DNA of 64,000 nt, taken from Cryptomeria japonica. Its lineage: Eukaryota; Streptophyta; Pinopsida; Cupressales; Cupressaceae. Position 1 is the stretch's first letter. Each line of letters begins with the position of its first letter. Positions 11,651 through 22,760 of this stretch are shown here, one piece after another. The notes beneath the pieces were generated by a model. The model was not told where the DNA came from, ran no database searches, and saw nothing but the letters and a program-made list of their open reading frames with translations. The stretch spans positions 662,044,438 through 662,108,437 of the forward strand of contig NC_081414.1 of NCBI RefSeq assembly GCF_030272615.1, given 5' to 3'. A program made the translations under genes and the position numbers.

Positions 11651-12009
11651 TGGGGAAGATGTGGAAGACTTAGCTGATGCAGCCATTCTGGGTGGATTTT
11701 TTGCTTTTTTGTGTGTTTCACTGTTCAGATGTCATAGTTTAGGGTTTGTTGATGAACCTTAGAGATTTCTGATTTTGGGGGGTTTTTGTTTATAGCTATG
11801 TAAATTTTGGGGTTTAGTTGGTTCATGGTCACTGCACATTTTGGAGCCTGCCCTTTTTTGTTCTCTTCTCTCGAGTAGTTTGTGTATAGTGTTACAGTAA
11901 TGGTTGGCTGAATGATTCGAGGTGATAGGGTTTGTTTCATAATTTTTTGTTAACATCATACTTGAAATGTACTTTTTTCCAACTAATCAATACAATACTA
12001 AACATTATC

Positions 12010-12032
12010 GATAAATATATATATAAGAGCAT
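12010..12032. repeat. target-site duplication, right copy, LINE-b
   Basis: This matches 10369-10387 apart from extra AT dinucleotides in the centre. It marks the 3' end of LINE-b. Confidence 0.5.
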
Positions 12033-12318
12033 AATGTTTTTGCATTGAAATTTGAGTTTGTGATTGCTCGTATATTTTATCATAGTTATTCCTATTTTAT
12101 ATTTGACATTTTTGGTAAACCCAATGTCAAACATGTTTCAATTCTAATGAATTTTGTGATTTTTTGATGTGATAGGTGTCTAAAGACGCAATTATGGACT
12201 CCAACAACACGATTAACGCATCTATTTCATTTGGAAAATTAATCAATTTTAAGTACAATTGTTGGATCATAATGGTTGGCTTAAAAATTAACCACATGAT
12301 TAACAAATGAGAAATCAA

Positions 12319-12425
12319 TTAATCATATATTCAATAATTAGGTGGTCAATGAGTTGGTGAATCAATTAATCATGCATTTAGTTAGTTGGTGAATCAATTA
12401 ATCGCACATTTAGTAAACTAGCTAG
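12319..12425 (+). repeat. short tandem repeat, about 36-bp unit
   Basis: Near-identical words TTGGTGAATCAATTAATC, followed by A/GCATTTAGTTA-like sequence, recur two to three times (around 12315, 12353 and 12388). The array is AT-rich and noncoding. Confidence 0.5.
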
Positions 12426-12534
12426 TTAATAAATTGGCAAATTAAAAATCGATCAAATCAATTAGGTTTAGATAATTTTATGTTAAAATGATAATCAATG
12501 AATCTGGTCTTTTTGTCAAATCCATATTCATTTC

Positions 12535-12760
12535 AGCTTTCATTGCATGTTGTTAGATATTTACTTTTTCTCATTGCATGTTGTTTTTTTCTCATTGCAT
12601 GTTCACCTTTTTCATTGCATGTTTCTTTTTTTCTTATTGCATGTTGTTTTTTCTCATTGCAAATTTATTTTTGTTATTTCATGTTGCTTTTTTCATTACA
12701 TGATTTCTTTTTCTCATTGCATGTTATTAAATATTTGTTATTTCATGCATTTTGGTTGAA
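12535..12760 (+). repeat. minisatellite with CATTGCATGTT units
   Basis: About nine degenerate units of T-rich sequence plus TCATTGCATGTTG recur every 22-32 bp. Between 12,540 and 12,725 several units are nearly identical. Two plus-strand frames stay open because the unit lacks stop codons, giving Leu/Phe/His/Cys-rich runs that are not a believable protein. Confidence 0.7.
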
Positions 12761-12764
12761 CTAG

Positions 12765-13574
12765 ATAGAGGTTTCGTGTTACTAATTCATTTGTGCAACA
12801 ACTTTTGCAAATGATGGGAGAATATTTTATCCTAAACTACTAATCAATTGTGCAAGATGCAAACAAAGGAATTTTTGTTAAACAAGAGTGTTTGCATTTT
12901 TAGATTAGAAAACACTTTGTTTTTCTAAGGTTAATGAATAATTATCATGAGTGTTTGGTATGATTGCATGTCTATCATGTTTACTCAAGTTGTTGTGTGT
13001 GTGTCCTCTCCCCAGACATGTCCATACGACCCCGAGTGTAAGAGAAACACACAATAGCTCCATTTTTCATTTTCGATACCTTGAGGCCTACCTGGGGACC
13101 TCATCATCCTAAGGTTCAACCTCAAGCATGTATCTCCATCGAGCTATATAAAGGGGAAAAATAAAAAGCTATAACTCAATCCAATCATAACATGTCATAC
13201 GTATCCTTGGGGTCCCTAGTGATTCATGACTCAAGGTGAATGCATTCAAGCTTGACCACTTGGATCTCATGCTTGTACACACATTGGTGCTCTTAGGAGT
13301 TCCCCCACTAGACACCTTTTGAGATTTTAGAACCTAGCCTTTAGCATTATTTGACTGGTGCAAGGGATGTGGATCGTACTTAAAATTTACTCAACATGTA
13401 CTCCTCTAAGTGAGATAGGAATATTGGGGCTTTGGCTTGAATGCCTATCTAGGGGAGAGAGAGAGAGAGAGAGAAGGGAAATATTTTGTAGGCCTGGATT
13501 TTTATCCATCCACTTTTTGGTTGTATTTTATTTATTAGGCCTGATCAATTAATATCCCACCTGAGTACTAGGTT
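12765..13574. other. noncoding stretch with a GA microsatellite
   Basis: No ORF, repeat pair or RNA gene is recognised. A (GA)10 run lies at about 13454-13474. This is the DNA into which element A inserted. Confidence 0.4.
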
Positions 13575-13579
13575 GTGCT
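13575..13579. repeat. target-site duplication, left copy, element A
   Basis: GTGCT directly precedes the left LTR and is repeated at 20432-20436 directly after the right LTR. Five bases is the normal LTR-retrotransposon duplication. Confidence 0.9.
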
Positions 13580-14508
13580 TGTTGGAATCCAATAACACTA
13601 AGGGGGGGGGTGAATTAGTGTTATACCAGGAAGTTCAATTTTAACCTTATTAAAACATGCATACACCAACCGGTATACCAGTACATACAGAATTGAAAGA
13701 AGTAAAGAAACCAACAAGCCAAACACATAAATGAGAACCATTACACACAGAATTATACGTGGAAAACCTCAAAGAGGAAAAACCATGGTGGGATTTGTGA
13801 CCCACAATATCAATCCACTGGCCATATGAAGAGATATTACAAAATATAAGGGGCCAACACTTGTAGGAAGGCTTTCAGCCTAGAGCACACTGCTCAATCA
13901 CAAAAGGAGCCTCACTGACTACATATAAATCTAGACTACAATCCGGAGAAGTGTTCAACTACTAAGATGGCATCTTCTATGCCAGAATACAATTCTGGAT
14001 AAAACTCTGTCTATTCCAATCTGAAACCCTAAACCCTTTATCGGAATAACCCTTACATAAATATCCTCACATACATAATCTCTCTTATATATTTCGCATT
14101 ATATCGCATCCACACTTTTTTCATCATCTATATATCAAAATGATCTAATCCAAATGACCTATATACCCTATACAACTTATCATGCCTTATGTCGGCTTAC
14201 AAAGATTATTACAATATCAAATTACATGTTGGCTAGATAACAAAAATACATCAATATCAAAAACAATTGCCAATGTCGGATCCAAGAGATGTCGGCCTCT
14301 GATACTGATAACCATATTCTAAACCATGTCGACCTGCATTGTCGGTAACCAAAGAAATCCTTCTATCCGCTGGTACCGGTGTCAGTGTAGTGTCTGTGAA
14401 GTACGTGTCGGTACACAACTGAACCAAAACATGAAGCCGGAATAAAATATCATGTTGCCATCAATGACAACATAGTAAAACCAACCAATTGAGTGTCAGT
14501 TGCCAACA
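13580..14508 (-). repeat. element A left LTR (3' LTR in sense)
   Basis: This 929-bp LTR begins TGTTGGAATCC and ends TTGCCAACA. Near its left end a 9-bp inverted repeat (13592-13600 and 13616-13624) encloses a nine-G run. It is alignable along its whole length to 19502-20431. Confidence 0.92.
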
Positions 14509-14520
14509 ATCTCCCCCTTT
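14509..14520 (-). promoter_or_regulatory. element A polypurine tract
   Basis: On the minus strand AAAGGGGGAGAT directly precedes the LTR. This purine run primes plus-strand synthesis. Element B has the same bases at the same place, followed by the same TTGGCATTGATGGCAACACT on the plus strand. Confidence 0.8.
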
Positions 14521-14758
14521 GGCATTGATGGCAACACTCATGTGAAAAATGGTCAAGGTTTCATTTGTCAGTTTCATCCTGCCTGCTCCCCTTGAGCTGA
14601 ATATTGTCAATGCAAAATACTCCATGTCTCCCCCTAATGTATACAAATCCTCTTTTCTTTTTCACATCTATATCACTCCCCCTTTGACATCAATGCCATC
14701 AAAATTTCAAAAGAATGTCAAAGATCCAAAACTATACAATGAATATCCCAAAAATATC

Positions 14759-17700
14759 TTACTGGAGCTTAACAAATTTAAAAATTTCTAGATATGCCTT
14801 CTCCAATAGCTCAAGATAAGTATCCCAACCAAATTTGAAAGTGTCGGAAATAGATACAAGTCCATTCAATATATGTGCAAAGGACTCTTTCTCATTTAGC
14901 TTTGTCGATGTGAGCTTTACAACCATATCCATACATTCCTTCTTATGTACACTAAGTGAATCCAACCTGGGACTCACCAAACCTCTCAAACTTCTGGCTC
15001 TTCTTATGATTTTGTCTTTTTCCTTCTCAAGAACAGAAATTTGGGCTTCCAAAATCAAAATTTGACCATCAATGGATGTAGTCAATGAAATCAATCCATC
15101 AAAAGAATTAGCTATGCTTGCAATTTTCTCCTGAAATTCTTTAATCTTCTTATCCACATTAACTATAAGTATATTTGTGCTACAACATACCCTATAGATA
15201 TGTGTACATTGCTTCAAAGAATTATCTATCAGTTTCAATTTTTCATCAATCTTCTTCTTCTCAGATTCAATCATCTGATCAAATGCAGCTCTTTTAGCCT
15301 GAGTGAATCTCTCGAGTGCTTGTCGGTTTGAATCTACTGCAAGGATTGAAAATCCTTTGAAATATGCTCAGTAATTGTCTTAAGCTTGCTGGATGGGCTT
15401 GCTTCCCTATCAATCTTGCACTCTGGGACTAGTCCATGTAAAACAATGATAGACTTATCAATAATCCCTTTATCTATAGATCCCTCCTTCATTAATTTTT
15501 GTGCTGACATCATCATGAGTTCAGTAGGACTCATCTCGGTTATGTTTTTCTTTACAACCTACGAGGTGTCAATTGACAACAATGATGGACCTACTACCAA
15601 TTCTCTGTCAGATTACCCTTTCTTCTCCTTTGATGAATTATCCTTTATAGCTTCCTCACTTAAACTATGGCTTCGCCACTTGGTGCAATCTCTGTAACTG
15701 TCGGTTCCTCTCTAGGAATTGTAACCTCAACCTGTAAATTTGTATCTTGTGCATTAGTATTTTGTACAATATCAATCTTTTCACTCTCTGTATTAGTTGG
15801 TCTCTCAACATTTGTCTGTACACTTGTATCTATCAGGGGCTTAATTTCCACTATCTTAATGTTCTTCAAAATTGAGGGTGAAGTACCCATAATACCCTTT
15901 CCTTTTCCTTCAACCGGGGTGTCTGCAATGTCTGATTTTGATTCTGGTGAAGTAAAGAAACATTGGTTCTCTCCTAAGAACTTAACCCATGTCGTGTGGG
16001 TCTCCTTTATTATCTCATTTACCCTTCCTAGCATCAGACTGGTTATTCTATGTTTGTCGTTAAAGACTTTTCTATCTACGACCTCAAGTGTCTTATCCAT
16101 TTCCTCTGGAGTAATAGAAACACAAATAGATAACAATTCTTGAATTTTTATGTGTTTGTCTTCCTGTATTGTTGATAGCCTCCTAGCATCTAACATATCA
16201 TACAGTTCTATTGGTATTTGGTTTTCAATTTCTATCAAGGCTTTCTTATAAATATCCAAATATAACAAAATTGCCTCCTCTATCTCTCTTTGTTCAACAT
16301 TATTTAAACTATCATAGTAAAAATATACATTCTTTAACATGCCATTCTTAGAGATTTCATCTACTAACTTTGCATGAATTTTTGGTGGTATGATAGTTAC
16401 ATTACCAGTTTGAATAGCCATGTCAATGTCATTCTTCTTCTTCCTTTTTGCAGTACCGGATGGAGCTGAATTGGTTAGTTTTGGTGCTTGCTTTTGTGTC
16501 GGTAACTTGAATATAACCTTCCTAACCGGTTGTTTTTTAGCCTCTACCTTTGTTTCCTCTATTTTGTTCCTTACAACCCTTTTGAATGCCATGGGTGTGT
16601 CATCCTTAGATTCAGACTCAGTTGTAACAGGCTCGATGTGTACTTATGGATCCTTCCTCTTCCTGTCTTTCTCTGGGACAGCATCAATTAATGCTTTGAT
16701 GTCTTGTGAAACCTTCTCAACAAACTTGCTAGCCTTTCCTTCTACTTCTCTCTCTTCTTCTGGCTGAGCTTTGTTTCAACCACTTGTGTTTTCTATTTTG
16801 CAGTACCATAGGGTTTCCCTACCTCATCAACAGGTGCATCAATCAACATTTTTGCATAAGCCTCAAGGATCTATGCATCAACTTCATAGCCCATTTCCTC
16901 AATCCAAATCTGTCGAGGCTTAACCGCTTCCATAAGTGTTTCATCTTTCTTCACCATGAAGCATATGTCAGTTGAATATTTCTCAACAATATGCTTAGGA
17001 ACCCTTTCCCTTGATTTCATATACTTCTAGAATCCCTTAAAATAACCCCATACTTTAGCATCTCTCTGACTGCCTAAAGTAGAAATTGATTGTTTCAATT
17101 GTCTCCCTACCGAGATATCAAATGCCCATTGCCTCTTCCCAAAACCGGGAGTGTCATTCATGAAAAATAACATTAAGCAGACAATTAAGTTGCCATACCA
17201 TAAAGTCCCTTTCTTTTGACCTTTAATCTTTCCTAGGTTTATTAATAGTTCATCTAACATCCAACCGCATAGATCCAATTTCTCATTTTCTCTCATCATT
17301 TTGTAAGCTGCAAAAATGCAAGAAATAGAAATACAATTCAGTCGGATTGACTGAGTTACCTTATAACCAATGATCATGCTACCAAAACTAATGTCTATGT
17401 CGGTAATAGTGCTTATTCTCATAGACCTTCTGTCAAATGTCACGTCGATAATTTTGTTGACATAATCATTTGAAACCTTCTTGTTTGGACGTTGCCCAAC
17501 CTGTGGTAAACCAATGATTGCTTAGATGGCTTCCTTGGTAATCTTTTAAGGTCTATCCAACTAGATAAACTCCCCATGTACGCTACTCAAAACATACCTA
17601 ATTATTTCATCTTTGAATTCCAGAATGTCTAAAATGCCGGTAAACCCTAAGTCTTCAATGTGCTTATATGCCGGTTTGATCTTTCCAGAATCTCCCATAA

Positions 17701-17941
17701 GCTCACTCATGTACATGCTCTTTATATCATATGTCCACAAATCCTCAATGTGACAGTGTATGTATGCCCTAACATCTTCAACATAAACAACTCCCTTCGG
17801 AACATGGGAAAATGCTCCAAATGAATCTTCCATGGTAGCCACATGCGAATATAGCTTGAAAATTGGCCTGGGGTGATCCTTGACCTCTACAGAAGTTGGA
17901 TTTGCAACAAAGATAGGAATAGATGATGATCCTGTTTCCAT
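14759..17941 (-). pseudogene. element A second ORF: unknown retroelement protein
   Basis: It starts at ATG 17941 (METGSSSIPIFVANPTS) and reads leftwards, with several stops and frameshifts, to 14759. The N-terminal third (17941-17027) has GVVYVEDVRAYIHCHIED, GKIKPAYKHIEDL, a KITKEAI..IIGLPQVG segment and DLCGWMLDELLINLGKIK. These match element B's second ORF position by position and resemble the 'putative plant transposon protein' type. An intact 310-codon stretch (16592-15660) follows, rich in Lys/Thr/Val with a VEQREIEEAILLYLDIY helix also found in B. The end (15274-14759) is coiled-coil. The function is unknown to me. It is not a polymerase or integrase. Confidence 0.6.
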
Positions 17942-18312
17942 GATTAAAGATAAATACCTGTTGATCGCTTCCGGTGAAAACCCTTAACAAACTCTTCCAG
18001 TCGCCGATGAAATCGCTCAAGAAGAAATCTAATTGCTCTAAAATGCCTTTGATCGCTCTTAGTTGTTCTTAATCACACTAAATTGCTCTAAATGAAAGGT
18101 GATCAATAATGAAGTGAATTCGACCTTTTAACCTCCAAGAAAAACCCTAATCTTCCATTGACATCAATGACTACCGGTGAAAGATATCAGATCCCGAACA
18201 AAACACCTCCATGTCGGATAAGCATCTCCAATGTCTAGAACATCTTCCAAAACCTCTTCCCAGGGTATATGCAGTATCTTCATGAATTTTTCCTACCCCT
18301 AAGGCATTTACC

Positions 18313-19433
18313 TTAGTTACCGGTTGAGCTACCTATCGGTGCAGGAGCAACCTCCTCTGCCAGATAAGTAACTGGTGCATTTTCATATGTTGATTGTTCT
18401 TCAGTCTTCCTAACCCATCTCTGAATATGATCTTGTCGGATTTCATTAACCTTTTTTTTTCCTTTCTCATTTGATCCTCCATTACCAACCGATGGATTTC
18501 TACTTCTACATAATTTAGTAATATGTCCAACCTCATTACATGCATAATATGTAACATTGTTATTTTGAATTCCTTTGCTAAAACCGGTGAAATTGCTTGA
18601 CTTGCACTGATTAGCCATATGTCCAAATTTTCCACATGCATAGAATTTAACATTCATTCTGCAATCTTCTGTCTTATGACCATACTTATTACATTTAGAA
18701 CATTTACCTGGAGTAGAATCAGGGATTTGATTTGCTCTATTTCTACATTGCCTAGCCATGTGACCAAATCTATTGCAAACAAAACATCTACCATTAAATT
18801 TATAAGCATTAAACTGCCTTACCGGTGCCTTATGGTTTTGATCTTTATTAGCAGTACCGGATCTCTATCCTTGCTCAAATCCAAGTCCACTGGAATCTCC
18901 AATCTGCCTTTGTCTCTTCAATAATTCATCTAGTTGTGTTGAACTAATCTTGAATTTCTCTTTGTACTCACTAGCAGTAGTTAGATCATCTCTCAGAATT
19001 ATCATTTATCTACCAATCTCTTGTTCATTACTCTGGGATTGTACTAAATCGATTCTCAACATATCATTCTCATGAACCAACCTACCACATTCTTCAATTT
19101 TTTTCTTCAAGGATATAGCAATATTTTCTTCCTTTTTCTTCCGGTCTTCAATCTCTTTAGACATTCTCATAGTTATAGCTTGCATTCATTTCTCATGACC
19201 ATATTCTCCTGACTCAACTTCTGACACTGTTCCTTAAGTGCATCTTTTTCTTCATCATCCTAACTTTGCAAAAGTTCCTTCCTCCTAGCTTGAACAGATG
19301 ATAGCCTCTCTTGTAAGACAAGAATGAATTCCTTAGCAGAATTCAATTCATCTTGTAGCTTCAAGTTCTTCAACCTTTCAGCATCATAATCTTCAAGTGC
19401 CATCTCAAGTTGCTTCTCCAAACCCATGTGCAT
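18313..19433 (-). pseudogene. element A Gag: coiled coil plus zinc knuckles (decayed)
   Basis: The start is MHMGLEKQLEMALEDYDAE at 19433, only about 70 nt after the LTR. A long charged coiled coil follows, then GLGFEQG and four knuckle positions: CFVCNRFGHMARQC and CSKCNKYGHKTEDC are intact, while two later ones (FYACGKFGHMANQC, YYACNEVGHITKLC) have lost the first Cys. This is the C-terminal half of a Copia-type Gag, which packages element RNA. Stops and frameshifts occur in the coiled-coil part. The frame just upstream (KFNNL) continues into the primer-site region, as in element B (KFNHL). Confidence 0.75.
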
Positions 19434-19483
19434 GAATTATGGATTCAGGATCTCCCTCAAGTTGTTAAACTTCCTCCAAGGTA

Positions 19484-19500
19484 CAAATCTCGGATGCCAA
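19484..19500 (-). promoter_or_regulatory. element A primer-binding site, initiator-Met tRNA type
   Basis: The minus strand after the LTR end reads A|TTGGCATCCGAGATTTG. This is a mutated form of TTGGTATCAGAGCC, which is present intact in elements B and C. It pairs with the 3' end of initiator methionine tRNA to start reverse transcription. Confidence 0.7.
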
Positions 19501-19501
19501 T

Positions 19502-20431
19502 TGTTGGAATCCAATAACACTGAGAGGGGAGGGTGAATCAGTGTTATACCAAGAAATCTAATTTTAACCTTATTAAAACATGCATAGACCAACCGGTATG
19601 CCGGTACATACAAAATTGAAAGAAGTAAAGCAACCAACAAGCCAATCACATAAATGAGAACCATAACACACATAATTATACATGGAATTCCTCAAAGAGG
19701 AAAAACCACGACGGGATTTGTGACACACAATATGAATCCACTGGCCATATGAAGAGATATTACAAAATATAAGGGGCATGCACTTGCAAGAAGGCTTACA
19801 GCCTAGAGCACACTGCTCAATCACAAAAGGAGCCTCACTAACTACATATAAATCCATACTACAATCTGGAGAAGTGTTGAATTGCTAAGATAGCATCTTT
19901 TATGCCAGAATACAGTTCCGGTTTAAGCTCTATTTGTTTTGATTTGAAACCCTAAACCCTTTGCCAAAATAACCCTTACATAAATATCCTCACATACATA
20001 ATCTCTCTTATATATTTTGCATTATATCACATCCATACTTTTTTCACCATCTATATATCAAAATTATCTAATTCAACTGACCTATATACCCTATACAACT
20101 TATCATGCCTTATATTGGCTTACAAATATTATTATAATATCAAATTACATGTCAACTAGATAACATAAATACATGAATATCAAAAACAATTGCCAATGTC
20201 GGATCCAAGAGATGTCGGCCTACAATACCGCTAACCATATTCTAAACCATGTCAACCTGCATTGTTGGTAACCAAAGAAATCCTTCTATCTGTTGGTGTC
20301 GGTGTCAGTGTAGTGTCTATGAAGTGTGTGTTGGTACACAACTGAACCAAAACATGAAGTTGGAACAAAATATCATGTTGTCATCAATGACAACATAGTG
20401 AAACCAGCCAATTGAGTGTCAATTGCCAACA
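19502..20431 (-). repeat. element A right LTR (5' LTR in sense)
   Basis: This 930-bp LTR has the same ends as 13580-14508. The inverted repeat near the primer site persists (19514-19523 and 19538-19547), with a G-rich but interrupted loop. Confidence 0.92.
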
Positions 20432-20436
20432 GTGCT
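20432..20436. repeat. target-site duplication, right copy, element A
   Basis: GTGCT, identical to 13575-13579. Confidence 0.9.
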
Positions 20437-20749
20437 TGCTTTCGATTGTTTTTAAATGTGATATACCAATACAATCATTCAAAATTTTGGATTAATCTAA
20501 GCCCCTAATCAAACTCTAAGTCAAATGACCATACTATCTACTATGTTTTAAGGCTCGTTTCAAAATAAAAACTCTAATCCTTGCATTTGTCATCCCTTAA
20601 ATCCAAAATCAAAAAAAAAAATGATTCAAAACCAAGTATCAAGTTTACATCCAAAGCATTTGTCCTAGTCCAAATTTACAAACAAACTACAAAATTTGGT
20701 AAGATAAAATGGCTAAAGAAGTTAGAGAAACCATACCTTTAATTGAAAG

Positions 20750-21015
20750 ATAATCATAATCATAACTACATTCATTCTCTTGTGAGACCATGCAATCATG
20801 CCAACCTTCATTCTCCCATCAAATCACTCCTCCTCCAATTCAAAGAACATCATTATGATGCCAACCTTCATTCTCTTATGAGACCACACAATCATACCAA
20901 CCTTGATTTTCCTGTCAAATCATTCCTCCTCCAATTCAATCAACATCATTATGATACCAACCTTCATTTTCTTATGAAACCATGCCATCATAACAAACCT
21001 ATCAACCCATCATGA
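20750..21015 (+). repeat. 96-bp tandem repeat, about 2.5 units
   Basis: Units start at 20784, 20880 and 20976 (GAGACCATGC..., GAGACCACAC..., GAAACCATGC...), exactly 96 bp apart, with a partial unit before. Because 96 is 32 codons, a plus-strand frame stays open through the array and reads as repeats of LLLQF..HHYD.NLH. The rest of 20437-21360 shows no gene. Confidence 0.75.
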
Positions 21016-21360
21016 ATATAACAAACACCATTCTACTATTGTATAGAGAAATGTTAGCCCACTAAATACAAACCTTGAAACAACAAATGAAAAACATACA
21101 AATGAGCAAAGTCAAAACCTTTTCATTTTCATCACCCCAATCCCAACCACAAACTTGTAATTCACAAATCATTTCCACCAATAACCCAACATTACACCTC
21201 ACATGTCACAAACAAACATGACAAAACAACCACATCCAACAAACATAAACTTTAACCAAATCCCTTTCAACCAAAATGAAATCATAGGCCAAGACCAAAA
21301 CCTCAACAAAAAGTATACACCTTAACAACAACAAAAAATACCTTCTCCACAAATACATAC

Positions 21361-22760
21361 TGTAGTCACATAAATCTATCCATTTTAATTAAATGAATAT
21401 TTGCTATTTATTTGATTAAAAACCCACTAGCCATCAGTTAATTAAATTAACATTTAATTAATTTCATCTTCAAAACATTCTCCTATTAATTAAATAAATT
21501 ATTCAATTTTTTTTAATTAATTCATTAAACCAAATTCACAATCAATTAAATGAATAAATCTTACTTATTTAATTTAATCCCATTTCTTCTTTTATATAAA
21601 TAATTAAAAACATTTATTTAAATCATTTATCCCCCCCACTTGCATTTTCCTACAAATGCAAGTTGCAACCACAAGTTGAAATAAATTAATTTTATTTTAA
21701 TTAAAATCATATTTTCCCTCACCCACCAAATTCACTTGCACTCCTAAACCCCCTTCTAGATTCTTCTAACCCCTTCCTAATTAGCTTAATCCATCCCCTA
21801 ATTATTGTCACATTCCTAAGCAACTGGAGTCACTTCTCAAAGACTTCAAAGTCTTTGAAAAGCATTAAATGCTTTGTGTGTTCAACAAATTAACCTCTAA
21901 AGTCTTCCAAACCACTTATGGCTCTTACATGACCATTTATGGTTAACCCCTAACTCAACCCTCATGTGACTCATGTGTCTCCTCAAGCATTTATTGTTTT
22001 GACCATGGTTATCCCTTTAACCTTTGCACAAGAGTTTATCCATTGGATAAAAGCTTTATTCTTTGAATAAAGAAATTATTCACTCAACCCAACCTTGACC
22101 TTAACTCCCAAGTTAACTCTCAGGTCATGTCAAGCATTTAATGATTATTCCCTCTCCTCTCGACCTATCTCATATTGACACTTGTCATCTTGGGATTGGG
22201 TTGAAAGCCCTCACATGGATTGAATATCATTCAATCCTGACCCTTGTTGAGATTACTCAATCTCAACCATCCATTGCTCCATTTTTCCTATAAATAGAGC
22301 CCATTTCTTTATAATCCAGATCCTGAAAAACTTGTATGCATCTAAGTTATAGAGAATTTTAGAGAGCATTTAGCATATTTTAGTCATATTCACTCTTTTG
22401 GTTAAAATTAACAAATAGCATTTAGGTAACTCATCTTTATTTGGTTATTAAGCTTGCATTTGCATACCTTTCATAACCATCTACAATCTTGAACCTCCAT
22501 AAGGCATCCATAGTGCAAAAAGTTGTTGAGAGCTACACTAATTTGGAACTTGGAGAGGAGAGGAACAAGGGAGAAGGAGCTAAAAGCATGTTAGAAGGCA
22601 TTTGGAGATGCCTTGTTGTATTTACTTCCATAGTTAAATATTTTATCATGTTTTTAGTGTCTCTTTTGGTATGCCTGCTTAGACTAGTTTTTGGTTGATT
22701 GATATTAATGTTTGTCTTTGTTTCTTGTTTTTGTGTGTTATACGACCACAAGTTTTAGTC
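21361..22760 (+). repeat. LTR-like repeat with TATA-like box
   Basis: It begins TGTAGTCACA and continues with AATTAATT-rich sequence like 1752-2029 and 50048-50195. A TATA box (CTATAAATA, 22288-22296) lies in GC-balanced sequence, followed by an AT-rich leader. This layout matches U3-R-U5 of a plant LTR in plus orientation. The right boundary is uncertain, and no partner LTR or duplication was found, so it may be a solo or truncated LTR. Confidence 0.4.

Larger units (their letters stand above)
10388..12009 (+). mobile_element. LINE-b: 5'-truncated LINE (RNase H plus ORF3)
   Basis: Only the 3' 1.6 kb of the LINE is present. It starts just upstream of the RNase H domain and ends near AACTAATCAATACAATACTAAAC. 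Truncation at the 5' end is the standard outcome of incomplete target-primed reverse transcription. Flanking repeats at 10369-10387 and 12010-12032 support an independent insertion 0.5 kb downstream of LINE-a. It is not a tandem duplication, because its RNase H and ORF3 differ strongly from those of LINE-a. Confidence 0.7.
13580..20431 (-). mobile_element. element A: Gag-only LTR retrotransposon
   Basis: Two LTRs (13580-14508 and 19502-20431) with TGTTGG...CCAACA ends and a GTGCT duplication bound a 5-kb interior. The sense strand is minus: a primer-binding site adjoins the right LTR and a G-rich polypurine tract adjoins the left one. The interior encodes a coiled-coil/zinc-knuckle Gag (19433-18313), then a second long protein (17941-14759). 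I find no protease, integrase, reverse transcriptase or RNase H motifs. It resembles the plant class of terminal-repeat retrotransposons with only GAG and presumably relied on an autonomous Copia partner. It is a sister of element B. Confidence 0.9.

Noticed and set aside
12535-12760. Possible CRISPR-like array
   Set aside because: Units are degenerate and spacers are T-runs; there are no fixed-length spacers or cas genes, and the context is eukaryotic.
12498-12764. Two plus-strand ORFs with Cys/His/Phe repeats
   Set aside because: They are a by-product of the CATTGCATGTT minisatellite; the unit length varies and would break any real frame.
15667-16143. 158-codon plus-strand ORF in element A
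   Set aside because: It is antisense to the intact 310-codon stretch of the second ORF, which has a homolog in element B.
19514-19547. Compensatory base change in the LTR stem between the two LTRs of element A as proof of RNA-structure selection
   Set aside because: The pair differs by CTG/CAG versus CTA/TAG, which symmetric CHG deamination produces without selection.
22489-22698. 69-codon plus-strand ORF after the TATA-like box
   Set aside because: It ends in a hydrophobic run but has no homology I recognise and lies within an LTR-like leader; it is too weak to call.
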